Shown here piece after piece: positions 1 through 11,100 of a stretch of DNA of 64,000 nucleotides. Within the stretch, counting starts at the first letter, position 1. Each line of letters begins with the position of its first letter. The notes beneath the pieces were generated by a model, which was given only the letters and a program-made list of their open reading frames with translations, did no database searches and had not been told where the DNA came from. The position numbers were made by a program, and so were the translations under genes. The DNA comes from Cyanophora paradoxa. Lineage: Eukaryota > Glaucocystophyceae > Cyanophorales > Cyanophoraceae. The DNA lies in assembly GCA_004431415.1 (NCBI GenBank), contig QPMI01000411.1, positions 248,001 to 312,000 on the forward strand. Reading direction: 5' to 3'.

Positions 1-495
1 AATATTAATGAGCCTCGGACGGAGCCGCGCGCGGTGCCACGTGCACGGGGGGCCGCTGGGTATATATACGTACGCGCACGCGTACGGCCGCGGTGCACGG
101 ACTTGCAGTGCATGCGTGCCACGGTGCACTGCATGCGCAGCTGCCGCCAGTGCGTGGCAATCGACAATATTACTAGTACTACGGTAATGGTACTAATGGC
201 AGCTCCGAGGCTCCGATATCGATATGATAACATAAACGTCTGCTGTAACGATGTAACTGCGCTACACATCCCCATAGGCGCCGGCTGACAACTGCGTAGC
301 TATATATAGGCGCCGGCTGACAACTGCGAGGCGAATACGCAGCATATGAGGCGATTATACGATGCATTATAACTGCATTATATAAATACGACGTCGATAT
401 CGATGGCCCAGAATGATGGGCCAACTCTTGAGCATACAGCCGTTAGTTATGCCGATGGGCCGCCTCTCCCTGCAGCCGATCTTCCAGGGCGAGAG
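1..495. other. Intergenic left edge, no gene seen
   Basis: I see no exon with protein-family resemblance. The stretch is rich in short self-complementary words (GCATGC, TATATA, ATCGAT, ACTAGT) and holds a 22-bp direct repeat. It lies downstream of the nicotinamidase stop codon, so it includes that gene's 3' UTR. Confidence 0.6.
275..328. repeat. Two copies of a 22-bp direct repeat
   Basis: The same 22 bases (beginning TAGGCGCCGGCTGACAACTG) occur at 275-296 and 307-328, so the copies start 32 bp apart. A TATATATA-like word sits in the spacer. The function is unknown. Confidence 0.85.
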
Positions 496-1933
496 CTAAT
501 CGATCTCGTTCGACATGACGATCTGTATTCCCGCCTGCGCGAGCGCGAGCGCTCACCCGGCGCCGGAGAGAGGGGCGTACCCCGGAGGGACGAACCTTCT
601 CCCACTTGGCCTTCTCCAGGGCGATTGTGTCGAGGCCGATCCCCCGGCACGCGTCCTCCACCACGAACCTGCGCCCCAAACGGGAGGGATGCAGATGAGC
701 CCCCCGACGAGGCCGTCGCCCCGGCTCGGCGCGGGGCGCGGGGCGCGGCGCACGTGCGGAAGCCGGCGCTGACGGAGTCGAGGGCGCTGTAGCTCACGCA
801 GTAGTCCGTCGCCAGGCCGCACACGAACACCTCCGTCACCTGCCGCCCCCGGCCGAGGCCGCCGTCACCGGACGCGGCGGAGGGCGCCTCGGATTCGGCC
901 GGGCGCCTCTGTGGCGCACCCCGCTGGCTCGGAGCAGGCTCGCAAGGTTCGTCTGCTTGCCCCGGTTGTTGTCTGTGCGGGGTACGGAGTCAGACGGGGG
1001 AAGGGGGGGTGGTGGGGGGGCGGGGGGCGTACCCCAGAAGGCGGAGTACGAGTCAATTGTGGGATCGGTGCCCTTGTGAATGATGACGTCCCCGTATGTC
1101 TGCAGGGGGGTGGGAGTGGGGGGTACGTGAGCGATGGAGCGGGCGGCCGTTGCCGACTGCAGGGCTTGAGATCGCGCGGCAGACCCGAGGGGGGGCGAGG
1201 TCCGGGTGGAATTCCGATCCTCTTGTATTCTGAATGCAGTGATCCGGCCACATGACTTGCGTGTACGTCGAGCCCGTCGGCGTTGGCAGCTGCGGCAGGC
1301 GCACGCGCGGCGGTCAGCCAGCCCGGCCGGCGCGGCTGGCCCCGCACGGAGCCCGAGCGCGGCGGCGCGGCGACCTCCTTCGTGGAGAAAGGCGCCTGGC
1401 CGTGCGTGGAGGCGAAGCTAATATGACCGGCTGGGTGCCAGTCTTTCGTGAACCTGTTTGGGTGCGGTCAGATCGACTGCGCGGCCGGCGGGCTCGAGCT
1501 GCCGGAGACTGATCCACGCACACGATCGCGTCCCATTTTATTCTGCTCCTCAGCTCGTTGACGACCGGGACGATATCTTGCCCGTGCGGCACGGCCTGCG
1601 GACGAGTTCAGGGGCCGGGCGAAACCACACACGAGGGCGAGGGGGCTGACAAGATTGCCCCCGTCGCAGAAATCGTTCTGCGCGATACAATTCCGGTATT
1701 ACAATGAGCTCGTATGCGATCAGCCCGACCGCACGCGTGCAGAGCGATCGGCACGCCGGCACCTGAACATCAACACAGAGCAAAGCCCGTTTTGTTCGCT
1801 TCGGGACGGCCTGTGTAGGCATCGACGAAGAACGCGGCACTCCTCGTTGAGCAGGCGCATGCGCCGGCTGTGCGACCTGTGCGGGAAGCGGGCCGCTTGG
1901 CCGCCGCTGGTGTGCAGGCTCCGGCGGGCTCAT
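496..1933 (-). CDS. PNC1: Nicotinamidase (isochorismatase-fold), 10 exons
   Basis: Hydrolyses nicotinamide to nicotinate and ammonia in NAD salvage. Exons read 1933-1763, 1677-1651, 1595-1510, 1453-1375, 1289-1197, 1099-1033, 972-920, 839-754, 668-596 and 534-496, and all join in frame. The catalytic triad is visible: Asp in LLCVDVQNDFC, Lys in IIHKGTDPTIDSYSAFW and Cys in GLATDYCVSY. The metal-site segment is DWHPAGHISFASTHGQ, and WPDHCIQNTRGSEFHPDL is the family WPDHC block. The protein ends MSNEID. An N-terminal extension of about 45 residues precedes the enzyme core; Met in SSSMPTQAVPKR is an alternative start. Exon 2 is only 27 nt. The intron after HPDL appears to use a GC donor, though a GT donor 11 nt downstream is not excluded. 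Start and stop are clear and the model looks intact. Confidence 0.95.
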
Positions 1934-2550
1934 AATGCTGACGCTCCTAACTGAAAGTGTGCTTTACACGCCAGTGCCGTCTCGTGAGGGAGGGATCGAG
2001 CAATGCGGAGGCTCCCCAGGCGACACGTACGTTTACCTGGTCGGTCGGTAGGCCTGGTGCTGTGTTGTATGCGCTAGATAAGTTCTTTTCAATGCACGGC
2101 TCGCGGCCGCTGGAGGCTCGGGACGTGGTTCGGAGCTCGTCCAGATCACCCTGTACCCGGCTGCCGACTTCATCGGATCGCCGATCGGACCTGCTCGTCG
2201 CTCCCACCGGTCCTCTGAGAAGGTGTGCCTTTCAGCTACTCACTCCGCGCCGGGCCGTCATCCGGCCACCGCTTCGCCACCGCGTGCACTCGTACTAGTC
2301 TTCTAGCTTTAGAGTAGTAGCTCTAGACTACACCATATACGCCGCGTCTCGCTGTGCCCAGCGCGAGAAGCGTTAGAACCGCTCCTCGCGGCCGCTGAGC
2401 TCCGGCCGCTGAGCTCCGGCCGCTGAGCACCAGCCGCTTAGCTCCGGCCGCTTAGCTATCACTTAGCTGTCAGTTGTATCGACTTTCCATGCATGTAGCT
2501 CGCGCCGCGAGGGCTAGCACTCATTTTTTGCCCGCGCAGGTGGCGCAGCA
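1934..2550. promoter_or_regulatory. Divergent intergenic region between nicotinamidase and SHIPPO genes
   Basis: Both flanking genes start outward from this 617-bp gap, so it should contain both promoters. No TATA box is evident at a convincing distance. The only clear structure is a five-copy 14-bp tandem repeat nearer the SHIPPO start. Confidence 0.5.
2389..2458. repeat. Five tandem copies of a 14-bp unit
   Basis: Units CGGCCGCTGAGCTC (x2), CGGCCGCTGAGCAC, CAGCCGCTTAGCTC and CGGCCGCTTAGCTA run head to tail about 90 bp upstream of the SHIPPO start codon. Each carries the core GCCGCT(G/T)AGC. It may be a promoter element array or a simple minisatellite. Confidence 0.85.
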
Positions 2551-3929
2551 ATGCCGCCCAGTACCGTCGCCGGTCCAAGCCACTCAGCGGCCACCAAATC
2601 CCACTGGAGAAATCAACCGGCTTTTGGCTTCGGCAGCGCCCCGCGCTTCGGGAAGAGCAGCGGCAGCGAGACGCAGGCTGGACCTGGGGCGTACGATGTC
2701 GCGCCGCCGCACTCGGGCAACTCGTACCGCCGTCGCGTGCCGTCTTTCTCCTTCGGCGGCCGTCCCACGCACGGCGGCACGTTCCAGAGTGAGCAGCCGC
2801 GAGGCGCGGCGCGGCGCCCCGGTAGGGCCGGTCCCTGCTGACGCTCTGCCGCCAGTCACAGACTCGCCCGGGCCCCAGGCGTACACGCCGCGGGTTGAGA
2901 GCACGAAGCCGACGCCCCGCGGTGCAGTAGTGACCGGCCGCGTGCCCGGCTTGCCTGTTCCGGACGTCCCCGGGTCCGCGCCTCGCGAGCCCCCCCGCAG
3001 GCTCGCCCCTCACGCCCTCCAGCAGGCCCGGCACGTATCAGGCCGAGGGCCCGAAGAGCGCGCGCGGGGGCGCCATTGTGGGGCAGCAGCCGCGCTTCCA
3101 GGCGCGCGGGGCCCCTTTCGCCCCGGCCCGCCCCGCCCCGGCTGAGCCGTACCCCCCGCAGCCGCCGTTGATCAAGGAGAGCGTCCGGCAGTCGGAGTAC
3201 GTCACGATGGCCCCGGGTGCGCGGTCACGAGGGGAGGGGAGGGGGGTACGTCGAGGGCGCCTTAGCCCCGGGCCCGCGCAGGCATCCATCTGGCCACGCC
3301 CGGGCCCAAGTACGACCTGCCGAGGTACCCCCCTCCCTCTTGCACCGCCGTACCCCTGTCCGGCGCGAGCGCCGGTGCGGCAGCACGTTCGACAAGGAGG
3401 GGAGGGGCGGGTACACGATCGCGCACAAGGCGCCGCTGCCGCCGGGGGACCACGAGCGCAACCCGGGCCCCGCCGACTACGCGCCCCGGCCCCACGACTC
3501 GTCCCGCCGCTGGAGGTGCCCCCGCCTCCCTCTCCGCCCTCCGTGTCCGCGCCTGAGGGCCCTGCAGCATGACGAAAGAGCCGCGGGGCGCCATCTACAA
3601 GGTCCCCGAGACGCCGGGTGCGCCCCGGGCGGCTCGAGGGCCGGGCCGCGCCGCCTCTGACGGGGCGCCGCAGGCCCCGGGGCGTACGAGGCGCCCAAGG
3701 CCATCGGCGCCCCCGCCGACGTCATCTCCCCCCGGCGCGGGGGTACGCTTCCCCGGCGATTTCCCAGCGCTGGCCGTACCCCCCTTCTGACGCCGGCGCA
3801 GTCTCGCGGGTCAACTCGCAGACCCTCTCGGCGCAGGCGCCCTCGAGAACGCGCACCCCGGAGGCCGGCGGGCGCCCCGGCGCCGCTGCCGGGGACGCCG
3901 AGGCGGCCCCGTCCGCCCCGCAGGAGTAG
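2551..3929 (+). CDS. Sperm-tail PG-rich (SHIPPO/ODF3-type) repeat protein
   Basis: Likely a microtubule-associated axonemal protein. Exons: 2551-2788, 2862-2973, 3026-3110, 3162-3216, 3282-3324, 3384-3515, 3568-3617, 3674-3742 and 3802-3929. Joined frames give the family's Pro-Gly-Pro-x-x-Tyr repeats: AGPGAYDVAPP, NSPGPQAYTPR, VPGPGTYQAEGPKS, TPGPKYDLPSTFDKEG, NPGPADYAPRPHD and TPGPGAYEAPKAIG. The FSFGGRPTH segment is also typical of the family. The 51-nt stretch 3111-3161 has no in-frame stop and could be retained, but its composition and GTACCCCCCGCAG end look intronic with a GC donor. The C-terminus is Ala/Pro-rich and ends APSAPQE. Intronic GTACCCC words occur repeatedly. The family call is firm, and two internal exon edges are inferred. 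Confidence 0.9.
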
Positions 3930-4148
3930 AATTGGCCCCGCCCCCTTCCCGCCGGCGCCCGCGGCGGCGTCACGCGCTCGGGGAGCCTTGAATTTGAGTT
4001 TTGCGCCCCCCCCCTTCCCCCGCCCCCCCGCTGGATCGCTCTCGCTTCGTGTAAATTTAAATTCTTTGGGGACACGCTCCCGCATCGCGTGGTACCGGTA
4101 CCGTGGTACCGGTTTGTACTTGCGCTTGAGCAGGGGCGGGGGGCGGGG

Positions 4149-7100
4149 TCAGAGGTGGCGGGGGGCGGGGAGGGCGGCGTTGGCGGCGACGAGGCCGGCG
4201 GCGTCCCCGAAGGCGATGAGCGTGAAGTCCAGGAAGCTCCGCGCCCCCGCCTGCCCGCTCTCAGAGGAGGGCGAGGCCGAGGCGCCGGCGCCCGCCGCCC
4301 CCCGAGCGCCCCGGCTCGGCTCCTTCGAGCCCTAGAGCGCCACGGTGCGCTCTCTGAGGGCAGCTGGGCGGGGGGCTCCCAGGCGCGCCGCGGGGCGCCC
4401 GAGGGGTCCCCTCTAGATCCCAGCTCTCGGGGCCCAGTGGGGCGGGGGGCGCGCACGTCGGCGCTGCCCTCGAGGGCCTGCTGGAGGGCGCGGAGACCGA
4501 AGCTGCCGGGCACCAGCACGCACTGCGCCAGCAGCACTGGCACCATCGACGGCCGCCGGCTGCGCCCCCGGGGGATGCCCACGTCAGAGGGGGCGGAGGA
4601 GGGGGTTGAGCGGGGGGCCCTAGGGGCCGGGGCGGGGGGCGGGCCTGCGGCGGGCGTAGAAGTTGCCGGCGAGGCCCATGGCGAAGGCGGCGATGCAGGA
4701 GGCGACGGGCAGCGGCGCCACGAGCCGCAGCGCCTTCACCAGGCACGCCACCTGCGCGTGCCCCCGCGGCTCGCAAGGGGCCCCGGGGCGGCCCCGGGGC
4801 GCAGGGGGGGGGGGGGGGGGGGGGGGGGGCGCGCGCCTCGCAGATGGCGAGGTTGATGGCCCAGTCCTCCCGCCTCGACTGCGAGGGGTGCAGGCATCAG
4901 GGGCTAGAGTGAGCGCCGGGGCGGGGCGGGGGTGCGGGGCGGGGCCCGGGGCGCGCATTGAAGAAGACGCCGCAGGTGACGGAGAGGCCGGCCGCCGCCG
5001 CTGCCGCAAAGGCGAGCCTGCCGGCCAGGCCCGGGAGGGGGGAGGGGCGTGCCTAAGCGAGGCCCGGGGCTCCCGTGGAGCCCCCCGGGGCCGACCCCGC
5101 CCCCTCGCACCTGGGGGCCACCCCGTAGCACGCCACGCACCTGCGGAAGAGCAGCAGAAGTGAGGCGGGGTTCCGGGGGCGCAGGTGCACGGGTACACGA
5201 GCGCTGAGCAAGCGCACAGGGAGGTGGGCTCCTGCGTGCGAACGAGGGCGGCCTCGTACCCACGCCCCGTCGCCAGCTCCCTGCCGAGGGGGTTACCTTT
5301 TAATTTCATGATCTGCGGCTGCCTCACAACATCTGAGTCAGATATGCGCGTGCGCACACGAGCCACGCCGCCACAATGAAGCCGAAGGTCATCTGAGGCG
5401 GAAGGAGAGCCAGACTCAGGCGGGGCATACACGAAAGAAAGTGCGTGGGTTTACCTGCACGAGGGCGAGCAGGGACGCCAGCAGTCTCATCGACCCGACC
5501 TTTGATGAGGAAACGCGTAAGAGGGGATGCCGGGGTGGGGGGGGGAGCCTCGGGGGGGGGAGATTGAGGGGGTAGGCTACCTGGAGCTTTCGCATGGCGA
5601 GCTCGAGGTTCGCGACCGTGAAGCTGATGCCTGGGGAGGGCGTTGGGGGGGGGGGGGGGGGCGGGGGGGGGTTCGGAAGGCGGAGGAGGGTACCCGGGAG
5701 GAAGAGGGCGACGCCGGCGGTGACGGAGAGGGTAGGGTTCATGCTGCGGGGGCGCTCAGATCCGGAGGGAGATTCTCAGGTGAGACACTGAATACAGCAG
5801 GCGGCCCCGCACCTCGGGAAGGCGAGCGTCAGGAGGCCCGCCACTATCACCGCGAAGAACGCTGCCGGGGGTACACGCGTCACGCGCGGTCGACGGGGTA
5901 CGCGGGCGCGGGCGCACAGGCGAGGGCAGCGGCGAAGCGGCCGGCGGTGGGGTACCGCCTCCCGAGCGCCGCGCAGCAGCCCGAGGCGACCCCCACGCAC
6001 AGCGCCGCCACCGCGTCCACGAACTGGCCTGCCCGGGATTCGATCCGGAGGACGGAAAGAAAAGCGCAACGGGGGTACCCTCCATGAGGACGGCGTAGAG
6101 GGCCCCGGAGGCGGCGTACGAGGCGACCAGCGTCCCCGCGCGTACCCCCTTCTCCGGCCTCCGCAGCTCCCGGATCTAGCAGAGCGCTCATCCGGAGAAG
6201 CGGGAATAAGGGGAGAGGGGAGGGGGGAGGAGGGGGGGGGGAGGGGGGGGAAACCTGTCCGAGGGCCGCGCTGGGAGTACACTGGCCCGCAAGGACCGAC
6301 TCGGTGATGCAGTGGAGCCTGCGGCGAAAGGGATGAGGCCCACGGGCGGCGGGGGGGGGAGGGGGGGGGGGGGCTGGAGGGTAAGGCGCCTGTGGATCTT
6401 GGAGAGGTTGTATGTCGAGTTGTACTGCAAAGAAAGCGTCAAAACGCGGGAGCACGGGGCCGGCGGGGGGTACAGGGCGGACCTTGAAACAGAGGGTAGG
6501 GAAGCGGGGGGCGGGGCTGTGAGTGTTCGCCTCGCTGCGGGGCGCGGATGCGCCGGTTCAGCCCTGGCAGGTCCGGGGGGTACGGCGCCGCAGAGGGCGG
6601 CTCGGCGTGCCTCGAGGCGATGATTAGATAGGTGGGGAGGATCTGCGGGCGGGGCACGTGCACGGGCGTCTGAGGGCCCGGGGAAGGGGTGCGGAGGTGG
6701 ATTGCGGGTGCGCACGATCCATCCGATCCGGAGGGCGAATCGGTCGGCGACGGACTGCGGCGAAGCGGAGTCAGCAACGCCGATTTGGGAGGGGTACAGG
6801 AATCGGGAGCGCCTCCAGGAAACCGTCCTGGGAAGGGGTAAGACGTCGGCGCTTTTGCCGAAGCCAGGGCCGCAGGCGCGAGCGGGGCGCACGAGGCGGT
6901 AGGTGGGGACCCCGTTGCGGGCGAGGCACTGCACTCGCGTGCGAGCGAGGCGCTGGCTCAGCCGAAGCGGGCGGGGGGGGGGGGGGGGGGGCGGGGCGGG
7001 CTCGCCTGGGCGAGCTCAGCGAAGAGCTCCAGGAGCAGGGCGGGGTCCGCCGCCTCCCCCGCCTCCGCCGGCACCAGCGGCACCTGCCCCGCCCACCGCG

Positions 7101-7682
7101 CGGCCGCCTCAGCCGTCGCCTGTGGCGCGAGACCGACGCGGCCGTGCGCACAGCGTCGGCCTGGGGCGCGTGATGGGCGCCGCCGGCCATGCGCCTGAGC
7201 CCGGAGGAGCGGGCCGGGGCGAGCGGGGCGGCGGGGGCGGGGCGTGGGGGCGGGGAGCGGCTGGGGAGGTCCTCCTCGTCGGCCTCGCGCGTGCCGGACT
7301 CCAGCGCGAGCTGCACGTCGGAGAGCACGCGCGCCCGCTCCGCGGGGCCCGAGCTCGAGGCGCCCGAGTAGCCGCTTAGCTCCCACTCGACGCCGGCCGC
7401 CAGCGCCGCCAGCGCCGCCCCCGCCGAGCCCGGCGGCAGCCTCCGCGGGTGGCCCTTGCTGTCGGACGCGTGGGCCGGAGCTGGTCCGCCTCCGCCCGCG
7501 TTGGACAGGGCGCGGATGAGCGCAGCGCCGGCTGCGAGGGGCATGGCCGACTCCATGTCGTCGAGCTCGTGCACGCGCGGCGATAACGATTGTTCCGCGC
7601 CCGCGCCCGCGCCCGCGCCCGCAGCCGCGCGCGCCGAGGCGGCGCGTGACGCGCCAGTCGTGCCCTCCTTGGCAGCGCGCAT
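4149..7682 (-). CDS. ThrE/DUF1212-type (threonine/serine exporter-like) membrane protein
   Basis: Multi-pass membrane protein, probably an amino-acid exporter of the ThrE/Prm10 class; the substrate is inferred from the family only. Recognisable exons in order: an Ala-rich acidic N-terminus from 7682; ALLLELFAELAQ then CLARNGVPTYRL (family start, helix plus GxPxxRLE); ILPTYLIIASRHAEPP (LPxyliisf); TYNLSKIHRLHCITESV; VASYAASGALYAVLMEGQF; DAVAALCVGVASGCCAALG; FFAVIVAGLLTLAFP; ISFTVANLELAMRKLQ; a run of short hydrophobic exons; and MVPVLLAQCVLVPGSFGLRA, the C-domain PG.LVPGS signature. It ends LVAANAALPAPRHL. About 15 or more exons are separated by C-rich introns, several containing GTACCCC. Some small exons remain unassigned, so the span is firmer than the exact chain. 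Confidence 0.82.
4804..4829 (-). repeat. Poly-C tract (sense strand) in an intron
   Basis: A 26-base G run on the plus strand, read as C in the sense direction of the ThrE-like gene. It lies in an intron next to an acceptor. Similar runs at about 5649-5660 and 6971-6990 are also C in sense. Confidence 0.85.
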
Positions 7683-8150
7683 CGCTGCCGAGAGCCTTCT
7701 AACCGCGTATCACGCGCGCGAGGAGCTCGAGCTCGATCGCATACGTATACGTTTGCTACCGGACCGGTACGGCAGTTAGTCGGCAGGGGGGGGAGAAGGG
7801 GAACGGGCTCTCAAGTTCCTCAGTTCGCATGAGAAGACATCCGACGGTTGCTGGCCCAGTGGGCGCCGCGGCCGGGCGGCAGGACACGTTTAGAGGTGCA
7901 GCGCACATGCAGCCTGGAGGAGGATGCCTCAGTGCGATCGCGATGCGCGCCCCTCCACATGATAGGCGCGAAGCGAAGCAGACGGGCCGGCGTCGATCGC
8001 GCGACGTCCGGGCTGTCGGCAGCCACGTATTTGTCCCAGTGTACAGCGCTGCCAAAAAGTATGTCTCCATTAAACATGGTGCCTGATCTAGATATCTTCC
8101 TAAAGTTACAGATTACAGAGCAATGAAGGCGGCCTGGACTAGTGGCGGCC
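7683..8150. other. Intergenic, no gene seen
   Basis: Lies between the 5' end of the ThrE-like gene and the 3' end of the FN3 gene, both on the minus strand. It should hold the ThrE-like promoter and the FN3 gene's 3' UTR. Open frames here overlap on both strands without family resemblance. Confidence 0.55.
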
Positions 8151-11100
8151 TCATATGTATCCCGGGGAGGTGGGCCCGGAGAGGTAGTACTCCTTCTGGT
8201 AGGTGGTCGTCGTCGTCTGCTGCGTCGGCGTGGAGTAGTACCCGCTGCCGGCCGCGAGCAGCGGGGTGGGGGAGCCGACGGGGACGGGGGAGCCCGGGAG
8301 GATGTACTGCGCCTGGGCGGGCGTGCCGGGGAGGGCGAGCTGGAGCTGGTGCTGGGAGAGGGTCGTGGCGGCCGTGTTGGGGGTGAGGACGCCCATGCCG
8401 GCCGCGTTGCCGTACGTCACCTCCTGCGAGATCGGCACCGCCGTATAGGAGACGCCGTACCCGACCGTCGGGGGCGGGCCCACGGGCTGGAACGCCTCCA
8501 CCTGCGTCCGCTCGTAGATGTACCTGCGCGCGGCGGCGTCAGAGAAGCCTGGACTGGACGACGCAAGCAGAGAGGGGCGCACTCGTCCTTCCTGCGGCGG
8601 CGGGAGACGCCGAGGCAGAGGCACCAGAGGCAGCAGAGGAGGAGGAGGGCGCCCACGACGACGGGGACGACGATGGCGGCGATGAGGGCGCCCCCGCTGA
8701 GGCCCCCGCCCTCGTCCCTCCGCAGCACCGGCGCCGGCGTCGGCGTCGGCACCTCCACGATGACCACCGAGCGGACGGCGGCGCCGTTGGAGGTCAGCTG
8801 GGCGGTGCCGGCGGTGCCGACGGGTATGACGGCCTGCCGGCGCGAGAGGTCCAGCATGTTCGCGTAGATCTGGTTGGAGGGCATGGAGGTGTCCCCGGCG
8901 ACCGTGACGGGCAGCACGGTGGCCACGATGACGAGCTGGCCCGTGCCGAAGGTCGTGGCCGTGGGGATGAGGGCCGAGCCCGGCACGGCGGCGTTGACGG
9001 CGGCCTGGCGGAGGCCGCGCTGGCGGCGGAGGGCGAGGTCCCAGGAGCCGGCGCAGGGCGAGCCGGAGACGCCCGTGCCGAAGGCGCAGCGGAGGTAGAC
9101 GACGCGCATGCGGGCGACGGTGGCGTTGAGGGCGGCGGCGACCTGCCCCACGACGCTCCGCAGGCGCGCCACGTCGAAGACCTCGAAGCAGCCGACCGAG
9201 TTGAGGCGGATGTCCACCGTGAAGCTCTCCGAGGCCGTGATGTTCGGGAGGGCGCCCAGGAAGGTCGAGGGCGCCGCCGCCGCCGTCATGCCGGCCAGCA
9301 CGACGGGCACCGTCGGCGACTGGACGGAGCACCAGAGGCCGACGTCGGCGGGGGCGATGTACGTGCGGGCGTTCGAGGGGGAGCCGCGCCCGGGGCCCAG
9401 CGACGCGTACACCGCGTGCACCCGCACGATGTACGCCGTGTTGGGCGCCGTCGAGCTGAAGTTCGCGAGGAAGAAGCTGCGGCGCGGGGCGCACGGCGAT
9501 GAGAGGCGGGGCGAGAGCGGGCGAGCGAGCGGCGCGGCGCGGCGCGGCGGGGCGGGCGCACCCGTTGGGCGTGATGTCGGCGAGGGCGACGGGGTACGCG
9601 ACCTCGGCGGCGGCCTGGCTAGGGAAGTGGGTGGCGTTGTCGCCGGCGGGGTTCGCCAGCGCGGCCGGCGTCGCGACGACGACGTAGGAGGTCGGGCTCA
9701 GGTTCCAGGGCTGCCAGACGCCGGCCGGCTGGAAGATGGCCGTCGCCGACTGCGCCGTGATGGGCGTCGTGACGTCGACGAGGACGGGCGCCGGCGTGGC
9801 GGGCTTGGCGAAGGCCACGTAGGGCCCCGCCGTGCACCCGAAGGCGTTGCACGCCGTCACGCGCGCCGCGTACGTCGTGCCCGGCGCCACGCGCGCCACG
9901 TCGAGCGTGACCGGCAGCGTCGGCGGGCTCGGCGCCGCCGTTGGCGTCGTGATCGACGGGCCGGTGGGCCGGAGCGCGGCGTTCGGGTTGCTGCCCGGCT
10001 CGATGGGCGTCAGCTCGAGCGTGTAGTTGAGGATGGGGGCCGTGGGCGCCGAGGACGAGGCGTTCCACTGGCCGCGCGCCGTCTGCGGGCCGACGTCCGT
10101 GACGGACGGGGAAACGACGTTGCCGGGCGGGCGGCCGGCGAGCTGCGCGTAGGCGGGGTCCGACGAGTAGGTCTGCGTGGCCGTGACGGCCTGCACGGTG
10201 ACCGAGAGGCGCGTGGCGAGCGGCAGGCCCGTGAAGGTGAAGTTGGCGGCCGTCGCCGGCAGGTTCGTCGCCGTCTGCAGCACGTTGCCCGACTGGTCCC
10301 GGATCGTCACCGTGTAGCCCGTCACGGGCCCCGCCGTGCTGCCCGGCGCCACCGCCCAGCGCGCCGTCACCGACGCGCTCGGGTCGTCCGCGCTCACCGT
10401 GACGGTCACGGGGGTCACTGGGTCGGGCGAAGGGGAGGGCGACGGGGTTGCAGAAGGGGAGGGCGAAGGGGACGGGGAGGGCGACGGCGACGGGGAGGGC
10501 GAGGGGGTGGGAGAGGGGGTAGGGGAAGGGGAGGGCGAAGGGGTGGGCGTCACTGCACCGATCAGTCAACAGCAAACGGCGGCGGGCGGGAGCAAGCGCG
10601 AACCGGGGAGGGTGACGGCGTTGGAGACGCCCGGCGGCGACTGGAGGCCGGCTTGCGTCAGAGTGGAGACGCGGCCTGCGGGCGCCCGAGGTCAGGCAAG
10701 GCGCGGGGCGGCGCGGGGCGGCGCGGGGCGGAGGAGGCGGACCGGTGTAGGTGCCGCCGGGCTGGAGGGAGGTGACCGAGGCGTTGACGGCGGGGTACGC
10801 GTTCTGGTTGGCGGCGGCGAAGGTGCAGACGGCGGCGCTGCAGAGGAAGGGGAAGGAGCGGGTGCCGTCGCCGGCGTTGAGGCCGGCGGTGTTGGTCCCC
10901 GAGGCCGGGCCCGTGATGGTCACGTTGTAGTTCGTGACGGGCGAGCCGCCGTTCCACGCGGGGGCCGCCCACGAGACCTGCAGCGTCCCCGAGTCCACCG
11001 CCACGGCCACCACGCCCGTCGGCGAGAGCGGCGTCACCGCCGGCACCGCCAGCGTCGCCGCCGTCCCGTTGGCCGCCCCCACGCCGTTGGTCGCCTGCGG

